This document shows positions 22,829-32,710 of a DNA stretch of 64,000 nucleotides, in pieces. Source of the DNA: Gnetum montanum (lineage: Eukaryota; Streptophyta; Gnetopsida; Gnetales; Gnetaceae); assembly GCA_015680685.1 (NCBI GenBank), contig MNCI01021002.1, forward strand, positions 164,927 through 228,926, given 5' to 3'. The notes below the pieces were generated by a model that was not told the origin of the DNA, ran no database searches, and saw nothing but the letters and a program-made list of their open reading frames with translations. Each line of letters starts with the position of its first letter. The first letter of the stretch is position 1. The position numbers and the translations under genes are program-made.

Positions 22829-23045
22829 AGGGGAGGTGTAAAACCCAAAAAATGAATAAAATAATAATAATAATTCCAATATACATTACCTTTTGATTCA
22901 CATCCATCTAGGATGTCTATTCTTTTGAAGAGACATCAAGAGATTAGTATAACAAAATACTTTATAAGAGATAGGTTATGAAAAGAATTATATAAGAAAT
23001 ACGGATATGTTAAATGTGGGAGGTGTTAGAACCAAAAATAATTAA
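22829..23045 (+). other. Two purine-tract/TG junctions resembling LTR starts
   Basis: GGGGAGG/TGTAAAACCC (22829-22845) and GTGGGAGG/TGTTAGAACC (about 23017-23034) look like a polypurine tract followed by the TG of an LTR. A third, inverted copy is at about 52364-52390 (GGGGTCTAACACCTCCCACTCC on + reads GTGGGAGG/TGTTAGACCCC on -, given here in two parts). No internal or partner LTR could be matched. Confidence 0.3.
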
Positions 23046-23082
23046 AACATAGGTACACACTAAGATATATAGAAGTTTAGAA

Positions 23083-23160
23083 GTTAGTGCTACCTAGTAG
23101 AATTGAACCAATGACTTGGGGTCACTAGGCCAACACATGTACCACTAGACTAACACCTTA
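23083..23160 (-). repeat. tRNA-like repeat, copy 2
   Basis: On the minus strand: GGTGTTAGTCTAGTGGTAC (A-box-like), TTGGCCTAGTGACC (anticodon-arm region), TTGGTTCAATTC (B-box-like), then TAGCACT. The ends GGTGTTA and TAGCACT can pair over seven positions with two G-U pairs, like an acceptor stem. It is better preserved than copy 1. It ends about 50 bp left of the CV 5' LTR. Confidence 0.45.
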
Positions 23161-23206
23161 TTTTTAGTCTAAGGAAACCTCAAATATGACTTGAATTGAC
23201 AACCTC

Positions 23207-23211
23207 TTACC
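23207..23211 (+). repeat. Target-site duplication of CV, left copy (TTACC)
   Basis: TTACC precedes the CV 5' LTR and is repeated at 51649-51653 directly after its 3' LTR. Confidence 0.85.
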
Positions 23212-24234
23212 TGGTATTGGAACACCTCTTCCAATCCCCTTTGTTTTTCCCTACATGGGTGTTTGGCAAGTTTCAGGCTTGAAGAAAACATTTTGGAGGA
23301 TAAGAAGATGTCTTAACAGAGGCTTAGGATTGATAGGAGATGTTTAGAGAGGAGAGGAGACATCTTGTTTTTTGATAGTCATCTTAGGCAAGACATCTTA
23401 TCTAATAAGATGTCCTAGGGAAGACGTCCCCAACCTAGGAGATGCCTTGCACAAGATATCTTCCCTAATTGCAAAATGTCTCGAGCAAGACATCTTGCCT
23501 GTGTAGGAGACATCTTGGTCCTAGAGGAGACTCTTGTAAAAATAGTAGATGCCTTTCTAGAGAGCTAGGTTTTTATAGGAGACATCTTGGAAAGATCAAA
23601 GACATTCCGTACAATTGGGGAAACTTCCAAGAACACCTATCCCAATTCAGTTGAAATAAGATGGAAAAGAATGGAAACAACCAAGGAGAAGATGAGAAGA
23701 CTTGGAATACATCTAAAGAGCCTCAGTTTGAGTTAAAAAAATATTTCTAGGTTTCTTATATTTTGATTTTTCATAAATATTTTTTATATTTACCATTGTT
23801 GGTACCATGAGTGAGAAGAAAGCTTTTGAGTGAAAGAGCTAAGTAAGAGAGAGGGATGAGCACATTGAGTGAGTGTAATTAGTGATTGCAGCTCCAAGAT
23901 CAACTTGTGATGTGTTGGTCTTTGTGTTCTAATCTCTTATGTCTTACTTATGAGTCAAGATCTTAGTCCTAGGTTGTGAAAGAGATTCTCTATTGGTTGT
24001 ATCTTACATTGAAAATAATCATTGTATGATTGTACAACCTCATGGTGTATAATATCATTTAAGTGTAATCAATTTTTGGAAATTTGTAGATTTTTAGAAC
24101 CCTATTGTAATTTTCAAATAAATTAATTGAAGATAGCTTGTTTTCTTTTTTTTTTCAAGCAAAAAGTTTTATCTTTACATAATATCTGGATTTGGTATTT
24201 AAGGGTGATTAATTGGTGGAGTGAACCTAATCCA
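23212..24234 (+). repeat. CV 5' LTR
   Basis: Starts TGGTATTGGAACACC (aligned with TGTAGGGACATC of the 3' copy), ends CCTAATCCA (1023 bp). U3 (about 23280-23610) contains about ten copies of AGACATCTT or its inverse AAGATGTCT. The later part has CACCATTGTTGGTACCATGAG near 23795 and CTCCAAGATCAACTTGTG near 23891, both kept in the 3' LTR. Confidence 0.9.
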
Positions 24235-24241
24235 ACGTTAT

Positions 24242-24253
24242 TGGTATTAGAGC
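24242..24253 (+). promoter_or_regulatory. CV primer binding site, initiator tRNA-Met type
   Basis: TGGTATTAGAGC differs by one base from the classic TGGTATCAGAGC complement of plant initiator tRNA-Met, used by many chromoviruses and copia elements. It starts eight bases after the LTR end. Confidence 0.85.
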
Positions 24254-24321
24254 TTAGCTTTCTAATCAAAGCTTTGGGTCTATTATTATTGGATTTTGGT
24301 TGAGGATTTTGTCAATATCAA

Positions 24322-25520
24322 ATGGCACCCAAGAAGAAACAAGTGTAAGCCCTAAATCGAGACATGAAGAGCATGAAGTCCACCTTCCAAATAATGGTTT
24401 CTTAGTTAGATGAAATCAATGCAAAGGTAGATATGAATGTTAGTCCTAGCCATACCCAAATACATGGAGGTGAAGAGCATGTATGTTCAAATAAAGAAGT
24501 TTCATAACTAGGTGGAGATGAAGCAAATGAAGAGGAAGCAAAATACAGCTATGGGAATGTAGGAAACCATTAGCTAAGGATTCCAATGGGAGGGAGTCTT
24601 ATTCCTCATATGAGAAATTTGAGGGCTCCAATGATGTTAAACATTTCTTCTCTAGGCAAGCTTGACAAGGAAGATGAAGCAAGGCTTGCTAGAGTGTTCA
24701 AAAATGCTACAAGACTTCTGTACATGGAGTTGAAGACTTTTAATGCTGTAGATGGCACCAATGCTTTGGTAAGTTAGCTAAAGGCACTTGAAAAATATTT
24801 TAGTAGAAAGAGGTATTGAATAACTTGAAGGTACCTATTACTAAATCTAGATTAGACAATATGACTTCTACTTGGTGTGAAAATGAGTCCCATGATTATG
24901 AAAGACAAAATAGGCAACCTATCAAAGATGAGGATCTAATGAAATATAAGTTCAAAAGACAATTTAAACAATCGCATTAGAGACAAGAAACCATTATAAA
25001 GTTAAAATTCCTAAGGTAAGGTGAAAAGGATGTCAAAGAATTCTACATTGAATTTTACAATCTATTTCATCAAGCTAAGGTAAATTGGGAGGAATATAAA
25101 TAGGCCTCAATCTTTTTAGAAGGTCTCAAAATGGCATACCAATAGGAGGTGTGTTTTTATGAGCCACAAACTCTTGATGAGGCTTATGTTTTGGCACTCA
25201 AGGCTAATAAGAAATTAAGTGGATTCAGAAATAGGAGTAAACAAACTTCCAAGGGGAAGGAGAAGGGATCTAGATCTAAGAGGAGATCCAAGGCCAAATC
25301 TAAAGACAAGGAGGATAGCCAAGATAAGAAGACTGAAAGAAGTGATAAGAATGGTAAAGCCAATAAGGACCAAGGTAAGGTAGGAAAGGGTCAAGGCATT
25401 AACTCATCAAAAATTCAGTGCTCAAAGTGTGGAGAATGAGGACATAAGCATTGGAAATGTCCACTTCACAAGGTAGTTAAGGGAAAAGATGTGCAAACCA
25501 TAAAGGTAAAGGAGACATCA
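24322..25520 (+). pseudogene. gag: CV gag, degenerate
   Basis: Start chosen at ATG 24322 (MAPKKKQ), 68 bp after the primer site. Capsid parts are visible at 24586-24777 (LGKLDKEDEARLARVFKNA) and in the FYEPQTLDEAYVLALKANKK segment (about 25150). A strongly basic Lys/Ser/Asp stretch follows (25230-25400), then a CCHC knuckle at 25412-25465: CSKCGE, a stop where Gly or Arg is expected (25437-25439), GHKHWKC. The spacing is the standard C-X2-C-X4-H-X4-C, unlike the family T knuckle. Gag would package element RNA. Stops and at least one shift near 24820 disable it. Confidence 0.85.
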
Positions 25521-25559
25521 AGACAAGGTCTTTAGAGAGGTAATTATAATCCTCAAAAA

Positions 25560-26138
25560 ATTGAGGATATTTCTAAATTAAACTCTTGTTCATTCATGGG
25601 ATATGTGAATAGAGGAGACTACCCTAATATAAAATTTTTATTTCAAATTGAAGCTAGATGTTTACTTAGTGGGGAGTGGATTCATGTTTTCATTGATGGG
25701 GGAGCCTATGAAAATGTTATTTCTTCTAGGGAAGTTTCTAAATTGGGTTTATTAAATAATTCTCATTTGAGACCCTATAAAGTGCATTGGTTGTCTAGAG
25801 TTTTTTCTCAAGATGTGAAGGAATAATGTACTTTGAGATTTAAAATTAGAGGTTTTCATGATGTTGTGAAGCATGATGTGCTTCCAATAGACTATGTTAC
25901 TGTAATTCTTGGTAGACCTTAGAATTTCAACAATGGTGCTTAATTTGATGAAGCAATAAATGTAGGGAGTGTAGGCTAGACTTGATGGAATCCATGATTT
26001 AATTCCTATTATGGTTGAACAAGTGATGCAACAAAGCTTACTTAGTATTTTCTTAATCCTTCTAGGAGGAAGAGAATATATTAAGGAACATGATGAAACC
26101 AGTTTTGGTTTTGTTTTTGGTTTTGTTGTTATGACAAC
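25560..26138 (+). pseudogene. pol: CV protease remnant
   Basis: Retroviral-type aspartic protease. The active-site motif is FIDGGAYENVIS at 25690-25725, a variant of the DGG(S)xxN form seen in plant chromoviruses. Downstream KLGL (about 25740) and LPIDYVTVILGRP (about 25878-25918) are the conserved closing strands (ILGRPW type). The frame is largely open from 25596 to 25826. It is cut at 26138 by the T4 insertion. The final TTGTTATGACAAC contains the duplicated ACAAC. Confidence 0.85.
26134..26138 (+). repeat. Target-site duplication of T4, left copy (ACAAC)
   Basis: ACAAC precedes the T4 LTR start and is repeated at 47721-47725 after the 3' LTR. Across it the CV codons stay in frame. Confidence 0.9.
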
Positions 26139-27034
26139 TAATGAGTCACGTTAAGGGTTACATTGACAACACCTCGTCGACGTGGCCTCATCAATGTGAC
26201 CTCGTCGTCTCGACCATGTTGATGCATGATTTGATGTGTTAACGTGACCCCCTTGATGTAATGTTTATTATCACTTATAAATACATGCTCACCAACAACA
26301 TTTATAGTAACAAGTTTCATAGTTATAGTGAAGCTCTTGTAGTTTTGTCATTCAAAAGTTAGAATATTTTTCTAAGTTCTTGTAATAAGAGTCAAAGAGT
26401 GTACAAATCTTTATTCGAGCACTGTTGTGCCTGAGCACAACAATAAAGATGAGCTTTTTGATAAACCTTGTAGCACTATTAAATAAATTACTTATTTCCT
26501 TTATGAATTTAATATTTTAAGTAATCTTTTTTAATGTTTTAAGTAACTAAGTAATTAATTAAGCTAGATTAAGTTAAATTAAATAGAAATTAATTAAGCA
26601 CATAAGCATGACCACTTCAAGCATACAGTTGGCACTTGGTAATCCTAGTAATGCTTAACATTTGGTAACCCAGTAGCATTAAATGTGTTCAGGATGTGTA
26701 TAGCAAGTGGGAACGGATGCTTATGTTAAGATTAGTTAAATGTTAGCTAGTTAGATTAAATTAGCAATTGAATACCTTTCATTCTGTATTCATTGTTCTT
26801 AGGTGATTTAGAACATAAAACATAAAAATGATAAAACCCATATGCCTCAATTGCACTTAACCATACCTTTGAATTTTACAAGTGTAATTGCAAAGACAAC
26901 GATTGCAATAGTTAGTTTCACTTCCTAGAGACCAGTGTACTTAGAAGGTTATAAGTCCATGGAATTTTATTAGATCATGTGTGAATGCTTAATGATTCAT
27001 ATGATTGGGTGTGGGGTCTACTCGCCACTCATCA
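26139..27034 (+). repeat. T4 5' LTR
   Basis: Starts TAATGAGTCACG (TGATGAG with one change), ends CCACTCATCA (896 bp). U3 has CCTCGTCGACGTGG, CTCATCAATGTGACC and GTCGTCTCGACC words (26175-26220). TATA box at 26276-26283. TCTTTATTCGAGCACT near 26409 and AATAAAGATGAGC near 26443 mark R. Confidence 0.9.
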
Positions 27035-27052
27035 TTAGCACTGTTGCTGGGG
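27035..27052 (+). promoter_or_regulatory. T4 primer binding site, tRNA-Asp type
   Basis: TTAGCACTGTTGCTGGGG directly after the LTR end. The GTTGCYGGGG core of the tRNA-Asp complement is kept. Confidence 0.75.
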
Positions 27053-27205
27053 CTTTGTAGTTTGATATATGCACTACCAAGTACTTAGTGAGAATTATTT
27101 AAAATTGTTGGAATGAATCCTAAAGTTATAATAATTTGAAAAATAAGATATATATATATAATAATCATAATTAAATGCACACTAGCATTTTTTTTCTAAT
27201 CCAAA

Positions 27206-27222
27206 ATGTCTTCTTCTCATAG
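27206..27222 (+). pseudogene. gag: T4 gag start, cut by gap and T5
   Basis: ATGTCTTCTTCTCATAG at 27206 matches the gag start of T5 (minus strand, ATG at 36246, also Met-Ser-Ser-Ser). Only five or six codons are visible before the run of Ns. The protein predicted through the Ns is meaningless. The gag body resumes after T5 at 37097. Confidence 0.7.
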
Positions 27223-27487
27223 NNNNNNNNNNNNNNNNNNNNNNNNNNNNNNNNNNNNNNNNNNNNNNNNNNNNNNNNNNNNNNNNNNNNNNNNNNNNNN
27301 NNNNNNNNNNNNNNNNNNNNNNNNNNNNNNNNNNNNNNNNNNNNNNNNNNNNNNNNNNNNNNNNNNNNNNNNNNNNNNNNNNNNNNNNNNNNNNNNNNNN
27401 NNNNNNNNNNNNNNNNNNNNNNNNNNNNNNNNNNNNNNNNNNNNNNNNNNNNNNNNNNNNNNNNNNNNNNNNNNNNNNNNNNNNNNN
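27223..27487. other. Assembly gap (265 Ns)
   Basis: The gap hides the left border of T5, its terminal duplication and the first part of its left LTR. The 100 bases right of the gap (27488-27587) are identical to 36700-36799, which end at another N. Confidence 0.95.
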
Positions 27488-28078
27488 TTTAACTAACTAA
27501 CTAAGCCTTAATTAACCTAGCATCAACATCCATTCCCACTTACCATTCACACCTTGAACCAATGCAACCTTGGTTACCAAACGCTATTCGTTGCTGGGAT
27601 CATCAAGCGTAACACACGTGCTTGAAGCGGTTGTACTGAATGCACTTAACTACGGGAGAAGGATTGATAGAGATTTAATTAACTAAGAAAGTAATGAAAT
27701 GATAAATAATAAATAAAAATAAGTAAAATCCTATTTAGCCTATTCCATGAACTACAAGGTTTATCCAATAAGTTCGTCTTTATTATCGTACACAAACTTG
27801 TGTTCAGGTATAATATATGCTCGAATAAAGATCCGTTTACTTTGGAGCTCCTACTATGGGTACATGGAAATTATTCTATCTCTGGAGAGGCATAACTGCC
27901 AAAGTTTCACTACAATCTAGGCGTAGAATGAGAAACAAGGGAAAGCTGCCTCTTATTTATAGACTTGGCAGCGCACCGTGATATCATGTATGCGATATCA
28001 TGGGGGACAACGTGATATCACATACGCGATATTGCGAGGGATGCGATATCGTAGCCCATGCGATATTGCATCCCATCA
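27488..28078 (-). repeat. T5 3' LTR (left copy), partial
   Basis: On the minus strand it starts TGATGGGATGCAATATCG at 28078 and runs into the gap at 27487. U3 carries GATATC palindromes (27975-28070); TATA box (TATAAATA on -) at 27954-27961. Many CpG sites of the right copy are TpG or CpA here, as expected from methylation-driven decay. Confidence 0.85.
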
Positions 28079-28110
28079 TACCCCCATGACTAAATAAAAA
28101 CTCGTCCTTA
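28079..28110 (-). promoter_or_regulatory. T5 polypurine-tract region
   Basis: On the minus strand the conserved AAGGACGAGTTTTTAT, then TAGTCATGGGGGTA, abuts the 3' LTR at 28078. Confidence 0.65.
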
Positions 28111-30004
28111 ATTTCCTTGCAATAATATCGGGAAGGTATGAGATTATTGACTCAAATGGAACTAATGGTGAATGGGATGACATGTGAATGGATCATCATT
28201 ACAAGATAAAAAAAAATTGGTGTTCATGACAACAAGAGTGAACACTTTATACATTTGACATCAAGCCTCATTTGGTAGCTAAGAGAGAAGAGAGAAGAGA
28301 AAAGAAGTTTGCTGCTGCCAATGCCAAGATTGCACCTTTCGTTGTCCATCCATAAACACGCCATCAATCTTGCTCCTTGCATAGCTGCTTCAGCACTAAT
28401 CCATTCCAAATGTTCCCTCTAGATCCAATCCATTGTTTTATGATTACCATACGCACACACAACATAGTCTTTATATTAGCAAGGGTAAATGAATCACAAT
28501 GCAGTTAATACCTTGCTTCGGTAAAAGGTCCATTGGCTGGGTTGTGGTATGGATGATACGGATCTAGAGATATACTAATGATGACTATTGAAGGTATAGG
28601 GGTTAGGAGAAAATCATAAAAATTAGACCAGGACCCCCATGACTAAGAGCGAACCTCCGGTAGCGATAGAATGGAGAAAGAAAAAGAACAAGTAAGATGG
28701 AGAGCAAGAAACAACTGTAACATCGATGAAATGGATGTCAAGATGGAAATGAAAAAAATAGAATGGATTGCAAAAATGTTAAGGAAAAGAAATTAAACTG
28801 GTGTACCAAATAGGAATGCCAGTGGGTCCTCCCCAAAGTAGGGTCATGCCCTTAATGCTCTGACAATCCCACATTCAAAGAGTCCATAGGCTCTGGGAAT
28901 GTCATTTGGAACAAGAGTTAAAGTCTTAACCATAAGAATTTACCAAAAAGAAAATAATGCGTCAACCAAAATATACACTAATGATACAATTGACAATGAG
29001 GTGAATAATGGAGAAAGAATGATGGAAAGGAGAGAATGGAATGTAGTCTCAAGAACAAGGTGATGTACAACCCCTTGTGGATTTCATGATTAATGTGACT
29101 TAGTAGATCCCATTCTAAGTCCAGCTTCAAACAAACCACATCCAGTGACTTCACATTAATGCATTTGGCCAATCCATCCACTTGAATAATAAGAATGCCT
29201 TCACTCAAGAGCCACCATCATTCCGATAAAACAAAGGAGGAGAGAATGGGAAGTGAGAAGGGCCTTAGTTAGACAGAACATTTTTATTTTAGTTCCATAA
29301 CTAGTGCTTATAGCCCAAGTGAATATTTCGTCTAAGGGGTGTGCTTTGAATTATCACTTTTTTTTTTGTTTTTTTATATGTGTTTATGTGTGAGAATCAC
29401 ACCATGCAAAGACTTTGTTATTTTTATTTGCTCAGCTTCCTGATATTTGAGTAATGTTGAAATAGTAAGAAAACTTAAGAAGAAAACATCCAAGCACCCA
29501 AGAGAATGGCCAACACAATGCATCAAGTTGAAGTCACACCCTTTTCAATTCGTGGGTCCTTCCTTAGTTTGAAAAATATCCAGTCACCGATTCGTTATAG
29601 TTCTTATTTAGAAAAGGACTGTATATTTCCAAGCCAAGAGAGACCATAGAAACTTGTGGATGAAAGGATGAAGTGGACTCATTGCTTGCTATATCAAAAG
29701 AGACATACCTTAGTATCAACATCATAACTTAGAGGTAAAAACCAAACATTAGCAACCAATAGGAAAACAGTTCATGCCACCATTAAGAACACTTATTGGG
29801 TGACAAACTTACAAGATGGATAAAACATGCACACACACTCACACATAAAGAAATGAAAGAAGAATAAATGATGTCGTAAAACAAAAATAAGAAAAGTTAA
29901 AGAAATTTTTAAAACAAATATGTGTAAAAACAAAAATGTGTAAAACAAAAATGGGTAAACCAAAAATGTGTAAAACAAAAACTTAAAAGAACTAAGGGCC
30001 TCCA
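28111..30004 (-). other. T5 conserved non-coding block
   Basis: The minus-strand counterpart of the block in T1, T3, T4 and T6. A GAGGACCCACTGGCATTCC landmark is at about 28820-28838, a repeat-pair landmark (AAGCACACCCCTTAGACG) near 29330-29350, and the T-rich tract (TTTTACACATT words) at 29880-29990. Open frames here (for example 29793-30103) are Phe/Leu-rich products of the T-rich tract and are not conserved in frame. The internal TATA segment and extra gene are absent. Confidence 0.65.
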
Positions 30005-30008
30005 ATAA

Positions 30009-31440
30009 TCAGCATAGGTGGCCATCTCCCCCATGACTGAATGGAAAGGGAGAGATCCAAAATAGTGAGTGAGGTTGGCCGTTATCAGAGGTGTAATTTG
30101 CACTAGCTATTCTTGGTTCATGGAAGGGTTTTGTTTGTTGCACATTGACCAGTAACCTCTTATCTGGGATTTCAGGCTTATATATTGTCATGGCTTCTAA
30201 GGGAAAGGTCGTATGAATAATATAAGGTCCTTCCCACAATATTTGAAATTTTGTACATTGTGGTACATGCGTGGGGTTTCAGTAAAGGACCTTGTATCCT
30301 AGTTGGTACTTAACCCTTGGAATTCTTAAGTCATGATGCAGTTTATTATGTGCCTTGTGCAACTCATTTGATGACAGAGCAACCAATCTATTCTTGTCTA
30401 GCACGTTAGGAGTTGCCAATCTTTGTTTTTGTGCTAGGTTGAGGTGAAGGTGAAGGTCACAAGCCATGGATAGTGTACGAAGCTCAATTTGTATAGGGAG
30501 CTTTGGTAGTTTTCTGTAAACTAACTCATAGGGGAAGTAGCCTATAGGGAGTTTCCAAATGGAGTGGTATGCCCAGAGAGCATCATTTAGTTTTGTGCTC
30601 CAATCTCATTGAAATTTGCTAATTGTTCTAGTTAATATTCTCGTAATCTCCCGATTAGTGACCTCAGCTTGGCCATTAGCTTGGGGGTGGTAAGGTGTGC
30701 TCAATTTATGTTCAACCCCTAAGTGTTGCATCAATTTGTAAAAGGTTGCACTCGTAAAATGTGTTCCATTATCAGAGATGAGTGCACGCGGCACACCAAA
30801 CCTATTTACGATTTTTTTTTTGTAAAAATCGTGTAGCCGTAGACGATGTGTAGTCTATTACAGTAGCTGCTTCATCCCATTTGGTTAAATAGTCAACAAC
30901 AATAATGATATAAGCTTTCCCATTGGATGTCGATGTAATGGGCCCCATAAAATCGATTCCTGAAATGTCAAAGGGTTCTAAAGATTGAATCCATTGTTGT
31001 AGACCCTCCATTCTAGTAGTCATTCCACCATCATGTTGACAATGTTCATAGGATTGGGCAAATTGATGGGCATCCTGAAATAGCGTTGGCCAATAATATC
31101 CTGCAAGTAGGATCTTAATGGCCGTTCATCTCCCTGTATAGTGGCCCCCACAAGGACCCTCATGAGCATCCTAGAGAACTCTTAATTGATCCTCATCGGG
31201 CACACACCATCAAACCAAGTCATAAGGACAGACTTTATAAAGTTGTCCCTTGATTTCCATGAAGTACTTGGCTTTGTGAAGAAATTGTTGTTTCTTCCTA
31301 AAGTCCAACCCCTGTGGTGTTTGTTGGGAAAGGAGATAAGTAAGAATGCTACTATACCAATTTTTTCCCATGGGTTGGTTATTCACTACATTGGCAAAGA
31401 GGGTTTCATCAGGAAAATGATCAGATATGGCATATTCGTC
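30009..31440 (-). pseudogene. pol: T5 integrase
   Basis: Zinc-binding part: HEGPCGGHYTG-like residues near 31165, and the second half at 31030-31075 reads SYEHCQHDGG, so the first Cys of the pair is Tyr. Core: first Asp in GIDFMGPI (about 30950), second in SDNGTHF (30770), Glu in GQAEVTNREI (about 30670). All three DDE residues are intact. The C-terminal part holds VKYQLGYKVLY (30290) and KFQILWEGPYIIHTTFPLEAM (30180-30245), then an acidic tail ending near 30009. Frames 30606-30794 and 30802-31023 are open but separated by a shift, and stops lie near 30290 and 30600. This is the best integrase in the window, yet not intact. Confidence 0.85.
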
Positions 31441-31443
31441 CTC

Positions 31444-31812
31444 TTAGATATCCCAGCGCAACCGAGATAAGTGATCTACGACTATATTCTCGGTGCCTTT
31501 GCGGTCTACTATTGTTAAATCGAACTCCTGAAGGATTACCAACCAACGTATGATACGTGGGCTAACTGTTGGCTTGTTCATGAGGAACCTAATTGCACTA
31601 TGATCCATATGGATGTATACTTTGTAGCCATATACATAATGCCTAAATTTGTCTAGTGCAAACACTACAGCCATTAATTCTTTTTCCATAGTTGTGCAAT
31701 TGAGTTGTGCACAGATGATACTTTTACTCACATAGTGGATGTAATAAGAACATTTTTGTTCATCTAACTGTGTTAGTATGGCTCCTAAGGCATAATTAGA
31801 TGCATCAGTCAT
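31444..31812 (-). pseudogene. pol: T5 RNase H
   Basis: Open for 122 codons with no internal stop. Catalytic residues are all readable: Asp in MTDASNYALGAILTQ (31812 downwards), Glu in MEKELMAVVFAL (about 31690), Asp in HMDHSAIRFLMNKP (about 31605) and Asp in VVDHLSRLRWDI near 31460. A stop just upstream (31813-31830 region) separates it from RT. It would degrade RNA in the RNA:DNA hybrid. Confidence 0.85.
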
Positions 31813-31830
31813 TATATGAAATGGCCTAGA

Positions 31831-32690
31831 CTAGTTGGGGGCTTGTAGAATAGGAGTTTCTACAAGCCTTTGTTTTAGAGTTTGGAATGCTTGTTCACAT
31901 TCCCTAGTCCATTCAAAGGGTGCATCTTTTTTCATTAATTCTACCAATGGTTTGGCAATCTTGGAGAAGTTCTTAATGAATCTCCTATAGTAGCCAGTGT
32001 GTTCAAGGAATGACCAGATGTCTTTGACCATTTCTGGTTGTCGAGTAATTCCTTGGATGACCTTAACTTTTTTTGGGTTCACCTCTATTTCTAATTGTGA
32101 AAGTTTATGCCCTAGTACTACACCCTCTTGAACCATCAAATGGCTTTTCTGCCAATTGAGCTTTAGGTTGGTTTCAACACATCATTTCAGTACTTACTCT
32201 AACCAGTCTAGGGCTTGATCAAAGCTTGTCCCATAAGTGGAGAAGTCATCCATAAATACTTCTACTTCATTACCTATTTGTTGTTGAAATATTCTTAGAA
32301 CTAATCGTTGGAACGTGGTAGGGGCATTGCACAAGCCAAATGACATTTTTTTTATATGCAAACGTTCCCCAAGGATTGGTGAACGTTGTTTTGGCTTGGT
32401 CTTTTGGTATGATTTGTATTTGGTTGTACCCACTATAACCATCTAGAAAACTGTAATAGCGATGCCCCGCTATAGTGTCTAAGACTTGGTCAACAAATGA
32501 CAATGGGAAGTGATCCTTGAATGTTGCCATATTTAATAGCCTAAAATCTATACATACCCTCCATTTGCCTCCTTTTTTCAGTACGATTACTAGAGGACTA
32601 ACCCATTCGCTATCAACAATGGGATAAATGTACCTAGCCTTGAGAAGTTGCTCTATTTCTTATTTCACTATTTCTTTCAACTTCAGGTTC
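31831..32690 (-). pseudogene. pol: T5 reverse transcriptase
   Basis: Fingers and palm: VSPLVIVLKKGGKWRVCIDF (about 32555-32615), MATFKDHFPLSFVDQVLD (32530 downwards), FLDGYSGYNQIQI (about 32450). The following LCNAPTTFQR motif lies after a shift near 32345. The catalytic centre VEVFMDDFSTYG (about 32225-32262) is intact. The connection runs from 32139 (SQLEIEVNPKKVKVIQGITR) to GYYRRFIKNFSKIAKPLVEL (about 31945-32000) and a LKQRLVETPILQAPN end at 31831. One shift and a stop near 32190 disable the frame. It copies element RNA into cDNA in Gag particles. Confidence 0.85.
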
Positions 32691-32710
32691 AATCATCTTT
32701 ATGGTTGTTT

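Noticed and set aside
23280-23610. Regular short repeats as a possible CRISPR array
   Set aside because: Repeats are 9 bases, in both orientations, without equal spacers, inside a plant LTR.
27206-27496. Predicted protein through the run of Ns
   Set aside because: Translation of Ns; only the first codons (T4 gag start) are real.
29793-30239. Overlapping Phe/Leu-rich frames on the minus strand
   Set aside because: Same T-rich tract in T5; only the part from 30009 upwards belongs to integrase.
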